37,131 nucleotides of DNA from Haplomitrium mnioides (lineage: Eukaryota > Marchantiophyta > Haplomitriopsida > Calobryales). The position numbers and the translations under genes were made by a program. Positions 20,851 to 30,960 of the stretch are shown here, piece by piece. Under the pieces are notes generated by a model, which saw nothing but the letters and a program-made list of their open reading frames with translations, made no database searches and was not told where the DNA came from. The stretch is from contig JBNGIS010008462.1 of the NCBI GenBank assembly GCA_049999725.1, positions 1-37,131 of the forward strand, read 5' to 3'. How positions within the stretch are numbered: position 1 is the stretch's first letter; the number at the start of each line of letters is the position of its first letter.

Positions 20851-21753
20851 TCTATGCAGAAACTGCAAAAACTGATAATTGAAGAAAACTTGTATATAAA
20901 TCAAAATAAAAAAGGAACTTCCATGCCAACATAGACTTCATTGCTAATTCGTTAAGAAAACCAGCATGTTTTGTTCAAAATTCATTTTGCAAAAGAAATT
21001 GAATCGTCAAGAAAATACTTCATAAATTTGATTTGGAATGCAACAAGAATGAAGACCAATCACATAATATTTTGTGAAAAAACAACTTTACTATTTTCAA
21101 AAACTACATCAATTTGATGCTACAACTTCAGCCCTATCCTCTTCAAGAGGAGCAGTCTCATCTAAATAAATTGGAAGTGAAGCTTTGGCGTTTGCAATTG
21201 CTAGAGAATCCTACCAAGACTATCTAGTCCCAAAAATAGCAACAAATTTGCCAGATGCACCAGCCGTACCAAGAGGAATAGGCTCATTATGGTACACATA
21301 TACAATTTATGATTTTATCACATCAAATGGCAAAGAAGCCATTGTTAAAATTTTTTGAGGAATAAAGATAGACCAACGTCCATCATATTCAATAGCGATG
21401 CGATTTTGCATAAACCATAAAGCACAGACAAAGCCTATGTCGGACTCAGAGCAAAGATCTAAGATCTAATCTTGCTCTACTGACAAATGGTCAATAAAAA
21501 TGTTCTACAAATCTTGAGGCTTTTGGTACACATTCACAGAAGCATCATCTCTTGGATGTTTGAGCTTTGCCAAAACAGCTCGGCAATTGAAAACACTCTG
21601 CATAATTTGTCGAGGACGCCAACTTGCATCATTGGATTGCAAGTTGAAGAGCTTCATGCTCTACTTGCCCTCCTTGGTCCGCTAGCCCACAGTCTAGTAC
21701 TTGTAGGCATGAGCAATTTCGGGACCACTCGAATGATGAATGTTGTTTTTGTC

Positions 21754-21852
21754 CTTGTATTATTAAAACAAACAGATGAGACAAAGAAAAGAAAGTAGAA
21801 GAAAAATAAAACAAGTAAACTAATATATGAAAAAAATCAAAATACAACTTGT
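21754..21852 (-). other. Intron of the E gene (copy A), donor destroyed
   Basis: By alignment with copy B, this 99-base AT-rich segment is the intron. The acceptor still ends in AG (TAATACAAG). The donor, GTGAGTTG in copy B, is ACAAGTTG here, so normal splicing is lost unless a nearby GT is used. Confidence 0.6.
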
Positions 21853-22425
21853 AAGATACCATGGTTGATGGCATAGCAAACCTCTCAAAAGGCATCCTCA
21901 ATAGTGCCAAATTGTTGAGAAGAATGGATAAAAAAAGATTAAAAAAACCCAAAGTTATAATAGCTGCAAAAGAAAAAACTATGTCAAAAATGTCATCCTA
22001 AGTAAAGGGTTTGGAATCATCATGCTTGCATTCCTTAAGGTTATAGCAGTAAGGAATATCAGTAATCGCTAAAGTGAAACATCTAGATTTCACCAATCCC
22101 TTTAATTGTCAAGCCCTAGCCTCCCCATAGACTTCATAAAAATGTCGCGTTGAGTCCATCGACATAGGACATTAAGTCCTTGTCTTGCTCTTTAAGCCCT
22201 CCTTTGGTTAGAGGTGCAGAAGCTTCATTTTGCTACCTTGCTTTTCACTCTCTTACGTTTTGAAAATGGAGCAGAAAAGCAAGGGGTAGGATACAAGAGT
22301 CAGGGTCTGGTCTTAACTTGTAGGGGCCTTTTCGACCCCTAATTTCTTTTGCCATTTAGCAGCGACCATCAATGTTTTGGCAAGATGATGTTTGAATGTT
22401 TTGTCCTCTTGTACAAAGCATGGAG

Positions 22426-22819
22426 AAACAAGTTAGAGGAGAATATCAAACAAAGACTTTGAGTCAAATGCTCGTAGGGACTAAGTGTCCAACGAGCTTG
22501 GACTTGAGAGTCCATGCATACATGGACTTAGTGTCCAAGCAAGCTTGGACTTGAGAACTCTAAGGTCCATGCTTGGATGGACTTTAGAGTCAATGTGTGC
22601 AAAGACTCTCAAGTCCAAGCTCGCATGGACACTTGAGTCCATGCTCGCACGGAAATATGAGTCCAAACGCATAATGGCTCTCGAGTCCATGCGAGCATGA
22701 ACTTGTGAGTCCATGCATGCATGGACTTGAGATTCCAGTCTCTTTGGAACTTGAAAACCTTCAAAAATAAATTCAAAACAACTTTAGAAATAGAACCAAA
22801 AAATAGAAAAAGCACTTAC
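22426..22819 (-). other. Predicted intron of the E gene (copy A) containing a palindromic array
   Basis: The donor GTAAGTGC is at 22819-22812 after an exon ending in FYLSFEKLL. The acceptor is probably the CT-rich run ending in TTTGTACAAG near 22430. The 24-bp palindromic array fills most of the intron. The acceptor is less certain than the donor. Confidence 0.5.
22480..22735. repeat. 24-bp tandem array of palindromes (GAGTCCATGC-N2-GCATGGACTT)
   Basis: About ten units, many exactly 24 bp. The unit at 22708-22727, AGTCCATGCATGCATGGACT, is a perfect 20-base palindrome; 22512-22531 is the same with one mismatch. Because 24 is a multiple of 3, both strands give open frames with 8-residue periodic peptides (MDSxVHAS on the minus strand). 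These frames are a by-product of the array and not genes. Confidence 0.85.
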
Positions 22820-24210
22820 CAACAATTTCTCAAAACTCAAATAAAAGAATGACATCTTCGACTCTTTAGTGTGGATGGGATACTCCATCCTTGCTTCTTC
22901 CCACGACTCGCAGTACACCTCAGAGCAAAAAGACTTCACTATCACAACTAGAACCTTATGTCTCTCTATTTCGTAAGATATTTCTTCAGTTGAAAGCTCT
23001 TCAACTTCCACTCATTGCAAAAAATAAACATTTCTATTTTAACGGGAAGTCCTAAAGGGATCTCTAGGGTGTCCACTTCATGTCTTCCATTCTTAAAGAT
23101 TCTTTTGCCTTTGGTTTCTGGCCCTTCACCGTGTTCTTCTCCCACATCGTAAAATTGCTCTATTGTAACTCCTAGAGCTCTCCACTTTTGAATGCCAATT
23201 GGGACGAATTCTCTTGAGAAGTAGCAATCTTCTCAATAGTGGACTTAAGCTTTATCTCCAAAGTCTCTAATATCACTCTTTTTTATTTATTTTTGGGATG
23301 AAACCATCCCACTCTCCATATACCTTTGATGCAAATACTTGAGATTCTAAATAGATGTCATTTCCAACCCGTACTGTTGGTTATAATTGTCATCAGTTGC
23401 AAAAATGTGAGCTTCTATTGATGTCAGCCCACGTAGACATAGCAATTACAGAGCAAAAACATAGGATATTTTGCTCCATATTTGGTGATTAAATTTTTCC
23501 TTGTAGTAGCACTCTGATTGCCTCTTGCAATCTTGTATATGTACTTGTCAGGGTTCCTTAGGTTGAACTCTAACTTATCTTTTAACCCGCACTTTGGGTC
23601 CATCACAATGATGAAACAATTGTGCGCTTACTTGTTTGTGAGCATTCTCTACGTCACAATCTCTACAAAATATTCATTTAACTTCCTAATCTCGAATGAC
23701 CTCCAATTATCTATTCCAGGTTTTAGAAGGTTCAAATTCTCCTATCGAATTGTTATAGTCTCCTTACAGACTCTACACCACTAGATGGTAGACTGCTGAA
23801 TCTTGTTCTTGTCTTCCTCAAACAATGTTTGAGAATCCACTTACTCTCGTTCCTAGAAGGTCTGCAACCCTTGGTGCGATTTTCTTTTTGCTCTAGAGGT
23901 TGGAACATGCACTGGTTCCGGCTCTACTTTTTCATTTGAGCTGTTAAGAGTTGAGGATGAGGTGGGAACAAAAGAGGAACTAGTTGGAGATGGAGAGGGT
24001 ATAGGCTCCTCTTCAACATGTGGTGGGGGTTCAAGCTTTTTCTTGAGTAGTGGATGCTTCTTCTTTTTTGAAGCCTCGACTTGCTTCACCTCTTTTCTTT
24101 TTTTTGTAGCAGACGGTCCACATGTTGCTGCCAAAGTCATCAAAGCCACACTTGGATGTGACACAAGTGGTTCGACATGCACCATTGGCTTAAATTTTGA
24201 TAGAAATCAC

Positions 24211-24226
24211 AAACTTTATAAAGTTT
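24211..24226. promoter_or_regulatory. Palindromic TATA-like motif upstream of the E gene start
   Basis: AAACTTTATAAAGTTT is a perfect 16-base palindrome containing TTTATAAA. It lies 26-41 bases upstream of the ATG at 24185. It could be a TATA box with a very short leader, or chance in AT-rich DNA. Confidence 0.25.
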
Positions 24227-24379
24227 ATTTCCACCCGCTTCGCGTCGGGTAAGCGTTGACAAAGTTCGACAAATATTGAGAGAACTAGAAACAAAAAAAC
24301 AAATGTCAATGACTTATCACAAAAAGTTTCAAAAGTTTAATAAGGGACTAAGAGTGTTTCGACCATCAGTCTTAGCCCA

Positions 24380-24540
24380 AAGATGCATTGTAGTCCATGC
24401 TTGCAGGGACTACGTAGTCAATGTGATCATGGGCTCTGTAGTCCAATTGCGTAGGAAAGCGCAAAGATCACAAGGTTCAGGCGTGCACATACTTGAGAAA
24501 CCAAGCGCATTTGGACTCGGAAGTCCATGGGCATATAGGC
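24380..24540. repeat. Short degenerate array with TAGTCCATGC/GCATGGACT-like units
   Basis: Units such as TAGTCCATGCTTGCAGGGAC then TACG, TAGTCAATGTGATCATGGGC, and AGTCCATGGGCATATAGGCT resemble the intronic 24-bp array but are more decayed. The array sits between the E gene's 5' end and the right direct repeat. Confidence 0.6.
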
Positions 24541-24787
24541 TCCCAACAACCGTCACTTTGAACCTCCAACCGCTATTAGGTTCCTGTTTCATTTTTCACT
24601 CTCAAAAACCAAATTTGAAATTTTGGCATCTAAAATCATGACTTTGACGCTAGTAATGCTCATTTGTAAGAAAAAAGGAAATTTTACAAATCAAAATTGC
24701 TTATTTCAAGTTCACAATGTATTCAAAAGAAATTTTCTTATGAGAATTTTATTGAATTTTCTTTCTTAATAAATGCATTAAGAAACA
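24541..24787. repeat. Element E right direct repeat (LTR-like), truncated by the gypsy LTR
   Basis: It aligns with 20067-20330 in the same orientation (TTTGAACC, AACCGCTATTAGGTTCCTGT, CCAAATTTGAAATTTTGGCA, TTCTTATGAGAATTTTAT). Homology ends just before the gypsy LTR begins at 24798. Confidence 0.7.
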
Positions 24788-24797
24788 CAAGCATCAC

Positions 24798-26983
24798 TAT
24801 CGCGCCCCTCCTTACTTCCTTAACACCCAAATGATGTTATTTCATAGGAAAGGGGGACAAAGAATTACAGTGCTCTTTAATGAGACGGCTCTAGAACCTT
24901 TGTTATCAAATTCAGATCTTAACAATTCTGAACTTCACCTTGTATTTCTACACTCCTCTCAACCCAACCAAGCAACAAACAGACCTGCATTCTTCTCCAT
25001 ACACACAGAGCAACCACAACCTTACACCGAATGATTTGAGGTACCTACCAATGCTGCTTTTGATGCAATCCAATTACAAGTACCCAACCTACCCTTCTAT
25101 AAAGAGGGGTGCATACAATTATAACTCAGATATGGGCTTGCATCTCTCTCCAACAGGCTGCATCCTAAAACAACTAAGACTATAATTCACTCTTCCAAGA
25201 TATGAAATGCTAACAGGGCCAACTACTCCAACACCCGAACAAGATATAGTTATTTGATTTAATCTCCAAACAAAATAGAAAGTACCACCCAAGCTTTGAA
25301 CCCAACCTATTGGTCTCCCTAAGCACATACAGACCTATATTTCTCCCTCTATCTCTCATAACATCACTTCCCTCTTCAAGAGTGTTCTTATCAAATCTCT
25401 ACAAGTATAATGAGAGCAAAAATCATAGTTTATCAATACACTATGAACCTCCCAACATACTCCCCCCACTATCGTGCAACAAATCGTCACCAACACTCCA
25501 ACCCCACTAGCCTTGTAAGTATAGTAGCCACTCTTTCCTCAAACCAGCAAGGATTCTCTCTCATGACCTGCCGCAGACTTCACCAACGCAATCCTTTAAT
25601 TGTCTAAAGTTTAGGGCATAGTTTCACAACCTCTGCTCTGGATCTAAACTCTAAATCTACAACCATATCTAGACCAACAACATTATACAACTCTTCCCAC
25701 TTTCTCCCCTACACACACACCCCTTCTAGAGAGTTTTTCAACTTCCATCGCTAGAAGCCCTGAATTTACTTCCTTAGGCTTAGAGGAGGTTTTCTTTAAC
25801 TTCCACCTCTAAAAGATAGCCCTCCCAGCTATTGGACCATGCACTTCACCTAAGACTTGGCTGGATCTTCCACGCAGTATACGAGCACTAACGTAGCAAC
25901 TCCTCCCTTTTCTCCACTGAACACCAACAACACCCTCCAAATGCTCCTAGAACTGATCGCCTGCACAAACCAAAGCCAAGACAACACCATGACCTCCCTT
26001 TGGTTGCCTCTCACGAAATACGAATCAAAAGAGTTCTCCTCTCCTCCAAGTATTGGTTCACCTCCAAATGTTGGTATGCCTTCAATGATGAGCTCACCCG
26101 AGTAGCTTGAGCCTCCTCCTCAATAATTCTCAGCAACTCCTCAGTCCACCTCCATCTTGTGATGGTCTTCTTACACGAGTACACCCACTTTACTCAAGGT
26201 CTCACCAAAACTCCTTCCCTTATAGCCCGTTGCTCTCTCTGCACAAAGAATCAGTCCCCTAGTATCAAAGTGAGGAAGTCTATACCCCGTGTTTGTTTCC
26301 CTATTTTCCCAACCTTTCATCTCGGCCATTCCTTTAAGGTCGTTGTTTCCCCTATCTGGTGAGCAAAAGGAGTACTCTATCTTTTCACATAGTCCACACA
26401 GTGGTTTTTAAGATTCAGAGTCTAAAATTGGCGTCAATTGTTGGGTTTTGTTGTCCTCTTTCTAACAAGACTAATTTCACCCCAATTTGACATATGTAGC
26501 TTTGGCAATTGGCGTTTGAAGGGGTATACCTTTCCTTTTTTTCCTTTCATTTGTCTTTTCCCTTCTTTAGCGTGATAGTCATTCTTGTTGCAACACGTGT
26601 CGTGCCTCCTTCATAGACGACGACGACACCGCCGATGGTTTCAATTTTGGACTTTGGACTTCAGATTCAGACTTTGGATTTCGGACTTCGAACTTCAGTT
26701 TCAAACTTTGAACTTCAGATTTCGGACTTCAGATTCGAGCTTCGGAAACAGGTCAACTTCGGATCAGTCCTATGGTCAACTTCAGATTGAAGCACTAAGT
26801 ATCTGATAACTTCCAGAGGGTAGTGCATCCTTATTTCTCTATCATTTTCCTTGATTCAAATTGCGACACCATTGCCTTGAGCTCCTCTTTTTGTCAAGCT
26901 ATTGCACGTCTCAAATGATTAAGATTTGAGGACGCACTTATCCAAACTATTTTGATCCTCCATTCTGCTTTGGCTTTTACTCA
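24798..26983 (-). repeat. gypsy 3' LTR
   Basis: This is the left copy on the + strand. It starts TATCGCGCCCCTCC (TG mutated to TA by comparison with the other LTR) and ends in CTTTTACTCA. It aligns to 32830-35291 along its length, with single-base changes every 10-20 bases. It lacks the 300-bp internal duplication of the other LTR. Open frames inside it (for example 25857-26105 +) are also found broken in the partner and are not called. Confidence 0.9.
26644..26752. repeat. TTYGGAC/TTCAGAT short tandem tract in the 3' LTR
   Basis: About 110 bases of 6-7-base units (TTTGGAC, TTCAGAT, TTCGGAC, TTCGAAC). The partner LTR has a shorter version at about 34690-34758, so the tract has changed length since insertion. 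Confidence 0.75.
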
Positions 26984-28176
26984 TTTCATCTATTCTTGCC
27001 CATTTTTGCACCTATGGCCATGAAATCTATCACCCTAGTTTCGCCTTGAAAGCAGTACTCCCATGCAATCTTCCCTAGCATGTTTGAAGGGAATCTTGAT
27101 CCTCACTTCCATCCCTATGATTCGAGCAATTTTATAAGGTTGAACTTCAAATGACTCCAAAATCCTTGATACACATCAAATTGACTTGATTGTTGTTGCA
27201 TTAGATGCGCCTTAAAGCCCTCTTTCCAACAAGCTATAGATCAAGACCAGAGATGCTCAATCCATTATTCAATATTTCCCATTACTGCCTTTGATTTCTT
27301 CTACCAAAAATCCAGCCAACTTGCGGGGGATAGATATCCCTCATTTCTCCACCATTTTGTCTCAAATAAAACTTGATAGAAAGAAAATTTAATTGCACTT
27401 GCACTGTGACAAAAATGAAGAAAAAAGGTTGAGAATGAAGAGAGTACTGATCGTTTGAATTTTGTTGTTATGTTGGAGGGTCCCTTGGCAAGTGTTGACT
27501 CATGAAATGCCTTTGAGTTATCCCATAAGTGTTGCGCGGCATTGGCGTTGATGTTTATAAGGCCCTCTTGCTCCCTTCACTTCGAATAGCATTCCCACAT
27601 AGGGTTTAGGCCTCCCCGCTCTATCCTTACATGCCACTGGATGGACCAAGTTTAGGGCTCTACCTTGAAAAACATTTCCCTAGGGCAAGATGTCCTTTGA
27701 TAGTAGAGTAGGGGCTGGCTGGCCCTCGACATTAGATTAGTTTTGCAGAGATTTCTTTCTGACCCTGTCTTTTTTCTCTCTTCCACACTTTCACTCACTT
27801 TTTTTCTTTTTGCTTCTCAATCCATCCATCCATAGCCTATGACCTTGATGCTTCCATTCTCCCTCAGCCTATTCTGAGTACTTTGATGTCCATTGGATAT
27901 CTATCCAATTGAAAATAGAGAACTTGCATGACTACGTACCTATTTCTTTTGAAAATTTTGAGGAAGTACCTTCAAGTTTGGTTGACATGACTCTCATTTT
28001 AAATGTGAAGCGCCCCCACAAACATCCATTTGGCCTTCAGTTGGTTAACCTTTTTGCTGCACTTCACCGCTGTCTCCTTCTACTCTTGAAAGAAAATTGC
28101 ACAAAATACGAGTTATTCACATCCTATCCAGCCCCTTTTGCTGGTTACCACTTGTATATGTTTGAGAACTCCTCAA
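26984..28176 (-). other. gypsy 3' untranslated region
   Basis: About 1.2 kb between the integrase stop and the 3' LTR. No minus-strand domain is visible. The + strand frame at 27909-28232 (107 codons) is unrecognised. A purine-rich stretch just inside the LTR (AAGAATAGATGAAA on the minus strand) is the likely polypurine tract. Confidence 0.5.
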
Positions 28177-29646
28177 CTAGCGAGTCACTATCGCTTCTCT
28201 CTCATCATCTTCTCTATTCACATATTTCTTAAGTCGATTATAATGTACCTGATTGGTGATCCTTTCTCTTTCCAAGATTTCCAGCTCTGCTGATCTGTTC
28301 GAATGTAGTTTAGTGAGCATGAACGGTCCCATCCACCTAGTGTACAACTTCTCGGGGAAATGCACCACCCTGCTATCATTAAACAACACCAAATCCATGT
28401 CTTGCACATCTATCAATTTGAGCCTTTTGTCATGTTGCCTTTTTCTCAACTCTTGTTGGTGCTCCAATAGTCCTTGGGCTTGCACTTGCCTCTCCTCCAA
28501 AGCTTCCAACTGATGTACTCTCTCCATCTTGCTATGGTCTTCTCCCAACCTCTCTTCAGCTAACACCCTCGCCTTCGGCATGTCAAATTCTACAAGTACT
28601 AGGGTGTGCTGCCCAAAAACCAGAAAGTATGGGTAGTGGCCTGTCGTAGTCTTGTAAGCCAGATTGTAAGCGTGGGTTGCTGTTAGCAACTTCAGATCCC
28701 AATATGCCTTGTGAGCAGCCACTGACTTGTTGAGAATTTTCCCCATTATTTTGTTTGCTCTCTCTGTCAGCCCATTGGCTTTTGGATGATAGGCTGTAGT
28801 CCGGCGGTGCTTGATCAAGTATTAGCTGGTTAAATCTTGCACCACCCGGTTTATGAAGTGCGTGTCTTGGTCGCTGACCAGCTCCAATAGTGCTCCAAAT
28901 CTACAAAACATTTGCTTATATAAGAAGGCTACAATTGTCCTTGCATCATCCTTTTGAGTGGCCTTTGCTTCTACCCACTTAGTTGTATAGTTTGTAGCCA
29001 CAAGAATGTACCGATTTCCCCAACGGGTGGAGGGTGCAATCAACCCAATGAAGTCAATGTCCCACTTCTCAAAAGGCGCCAACGGAATAATCGAGACCAA
29101 CGGGTGATGCTAAGAGGTCGTTGGTTTCCCTGTCCTTTGGCAGAAGTTGCATTTCTTCACAAAGAAATACACATCCATGTGCAAGGTAGGCCACTAGTAC
29201 CCTATGTTCAGCACTTTCCATACCGTGGTTTCGGTTGCAAAGTGACCCCCCACCTCTTCTCCATGTAGTGCCCTCATCACAACCGTGGCTTGATCCTTCT
29301 CCAAACACCTCATGATTTTTCCGTCAATCTCTTGCTTATGGAGCACTCCTTTTATCATCAAGTAAGGCTTCACCTTTCGGAGAAAGACTGTTGTTGCCTC
29401 CTTGCTACTGCCCTTTTGTAACTGGACTGAAAGGAGGAATTGGATGATGCTTGCATATTCTGTGGGCTTCCTCGCTCTAACATGAAACAGATCCTCATCT
29501 GGGAAAGTGTCATCTACCTCCTTTGTGTTGACTGGCTCGTCCAACTTGGAAAAGAAATCTGCTTTGTGGTGCTTCTTCCATGGTTTGATTCGCACCTCGA
29601 AATTGAACTCTTGAAGGAGGAGCATCCATCTTGCAATATTCTCCAT
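28177..29646 (-). pseudogene. gypsy integrase, DDE triad retained, four in-frame stops
   Basis: One minus-strand frame covers the tail of RNase H (ARWMLLLQEFNFEVRIKPW), the zinc-binding HHCC region (ALHGEEVGGHF then CNFCQR), the catalytic core and the C-terminus. Catalytic residues are visible: Asp in WDIDFIG, Asp in LVSDQDTHF, Glu in ANGLTERANK. The C-terminus has the GPF-type motif RWMGPFML and ITNQVHYNRLKKY and no chromodomain. Stops occur in GY*WP (TAG for a conserved Trp codon), after GKPTTS, after VQDLTS, and at the terminal codon. Integrase would insert the cDNA into chromosomes. This is the best-preserved domain of the element. Confidence 0.92.
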
Positions 29647-29925
29647 GTCAGGTCAGGTTTTTTAACCATGTACTTAAGGGCATTGTGATATGTGTGAAAT
29701 ATCACCTTGTAGTAGAGCAAATAGCACCTGAATTTCTTCAACAAGTAAATGATTCCTAGGGCTTTGTTGAGTAGTTCTTCTCTGCGGAGGACAAAAATCT
29801 ACTGACAAAGTAAATGGAATGGTCTTGGCCCTCCTCATCTAGCTGGCTAAGTACTGCACCTAGTGTTTCTTCTAGCGTAGCCAACCGCAACCCTCCTTGC
29901 ACCAAGGCAAGATTAAGGGCTGCCA
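29647..29925 (-). pseudogene. gypsy RNase H remnant
   Basis: Minus-strand text LGAVLSQLDEEGQDHSIYF and VSRFLSSAEKNYST is the front of gypsy RNase H. After a small deletion and frameshift near 29760, GIIYLLKKFRCYLLYYKVIF and HNALKYMVKKPDLT follow in another frame. The first catalytic Asp (expected in LATDAS) is missing: the text reads LATLEETLGAVL. A second frameshift near 29650 joins the integrase frame. Confidence 0.8.
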
Positions 29926-30400
29926 CCTCCTTCTCATGGCTGCTCCCTTCTTGCTGGTGGGTGTGGCTCGGCTCTTTGGGGCATGACTCCCCTTTTAGTT
30001 TGGGCCTAGTCCTCCCACCATTCACAAAATTTTCCACGAACTCCTCCATTCCAGATTTTGCTTCCATGCGTCCTACCAATTCTATTTGGTTGACTGTCAC
30101 TACACCCCTTCCCAACAGATCCTCTTCTGTGGCTTCATTGACTACCTGAACCCAATAATGGTACTCTGAATCCTCCGCCTCCTCTGCCGACTATTCGTTT
30201 TCATACTCAGCTTTGGGTTGTGTCTCCCCTTGGTGTTGCACCGGTCCATAGTGCACAATCGTTCTCTATGGGCCAAAAACCAGGGTCGAGTTCCCTCAAT
30301 TATGCATGACTCTGGCCCCATATAGCTAAGGTCTCCCAATCAGTACCAAGTAAGAAGATACTCGTGTTGGTCGCATCACTAGATAATTCAATCAGAACTC
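29926..30400 (-). pseudogene. Protease-to-RNase H junction where RT is missing
   Basis: The frame continues from the protease C-terminus (YLVLIGRP*LYGARVMHN*) through a Glu/Gln/Lys-rich spacer (GETQPKAEYENE, GGRTRPKLKGESCPKEPS, HTHQQEGSSHEKEV) directly into RNase H at about 29890. The usual RT core with its YxDD box and the following connection region, normally several hundred residues, are absent. The 119-codon ORF 29756-30115 spans this junction without a stop. Several stops (GRP*L, HN*G) sit where Trp is conserved. Confidence 0.75.
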
Positions 30401-30960
30401 CTTGCCACCAATGCTAGTAGGCACTTGTAAGAGAGCACCCAAGGGCTTGACTCAGGACCCGTTTTCCAATCTCATGATCCGAGCGTTAGGTTGGAAGTCT
30501 CTGAATCCTAGTCTGTGGGCAGTCTCTTTGACCATGATGTTGAGACCCGCTCCTCCATCCACTGGTACCAGAGATAGTGCACACCCATCAACTTGAATAT
30601 CCATCTCTGAGGCACCCTTGTCTTCACATACCCATTGTAGTTCTATTTGAATCCCTACTCGAGGTAGTTTTTTTCGCCTTTTGGCTCCCATTAGCAACTC
30701 TCTCAATTGTCTTCTATACAATGGGCTATCTCTAATCAATTGTCCCATGGTGGCCGTGACAGAGCAGTCCCTGACATCAGCCTGAATGTTGTAGAGAGTA
30801 GGTTTTAGCACTCCGGCCATGGATGATACAAGCTCTTTGAGCTCCTTTAACTCTTCTAACCCTTGTTGCTTCTCGACCTCCCTTATGATCTTTTTGGCCG
30901 CATCCTTCTTTTCGACGGCATCCAAGGTCTCTAGTTGTCTCCTCACCTCCTCTTGCTACT
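30401..30960 (-). pseudogene. gypsy aspartic protease region
   Basis: ORF 30452-30946 begins with a charged helical stretch (RRQLETLDAVEKKDAAKKII) and carries the protease active-site block LVPVDGGAGLNIM followed by AHRLGF. Many plant gypsy elements have DGGA here in place of DSGA/DTGA. The strand before it (IQIELQWVCEDKGASEMDIQ) is also typical. The protease would cut the polyprotein. It is open over the active site; a stop lies after MRLENGS. Confidence 0.8.

Larger units (their letters stand above)
21109..24185 (-). pseudogene. Element E gene, copy A (multi-exon, unrecognised protein)
   Basis: Minus-strand pieces in 5'-3' order: 24185-23853, ATG start, with Lys-rich clusters (TKKRKEVKQVEASKKKK) and a Pro/Ser-rich linker; about 23745-23424 (DNWRSFEIRKLNEYFVEIV, MDPKCGLKDKLEFNLRNPDK); about 23003-22820 (STEEISYEIERHKVLVVIV), ending at a perfect GTAAGT donor at 22819; about 22425-21853 (HHLAKTLMVAAKWQKKLGVE, GLVKSRCFTLAITDIPYCYN); and 21753-21109 (CALWFMQNRIAIEYDGRW, SIFIPQKILTMASLPFD, GTAGASGKFVAIFG, ETAPLEED). 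Exons 4 and 5 align with copy B at protein level. Several stops and a mutated donor make it dead. The basic N-terminus suggests nucleic-acid binding or nuclear entry (inference only). I recognise no domain. Confidence 0.6.
20067..24797 (-). mobile_element. Element E, copy A: repeat-flanked element carrying a spliced minus-strand gene
   Basis: Direct repeats at 20067-20330 and 24541-24787 bracket 4.2 kb that hold a multi-exon minus-strand gene and at least three short-palindrome arrays. The same gene, intron and arrays recur in copy B at 35292-37131, so E is a repeated family. No RT, integrase or transposase motif is visible. The bracket could be an LTR pair of a non-autonomous, gag-like or gene-carrying retroelement (TR-GAG or LARD type), but LTR ends, PBS and PPT cannot be defined. 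The right repeat is cut at about 24797 by the gypsy element. Confidence 0.6.

Noticed and set aside
21487-21798. 103-residue + strand ORF conserved at 36272-36553
   Set aside because: Similarity on the + strand is explained by the homologous minus-strand exon 2 of the E gene, whose frame continues across the region and joins splice sites.
22481-22714. Repeat-peptide genes on both strands of the 24-bp array
   Set aside because: The period is a multiple of three, so any stop-free unit opens frames on both strands. The frames end with the array and have no support outside it.
22480-22735. CRISPR array, suggested by regularly spaced palindromic repeats
   Set aside because: Spacers are not unique: the whole 24-bp unit repeats. 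The DNA is plant nuclear and no cas-like gene is present.
25857-26105. 82-residue + strand ORF in the gypsy LTR
   Set aside because: It lies wholly inside the LTR and is antisense to the element; the partner LTR has it broken by stops.
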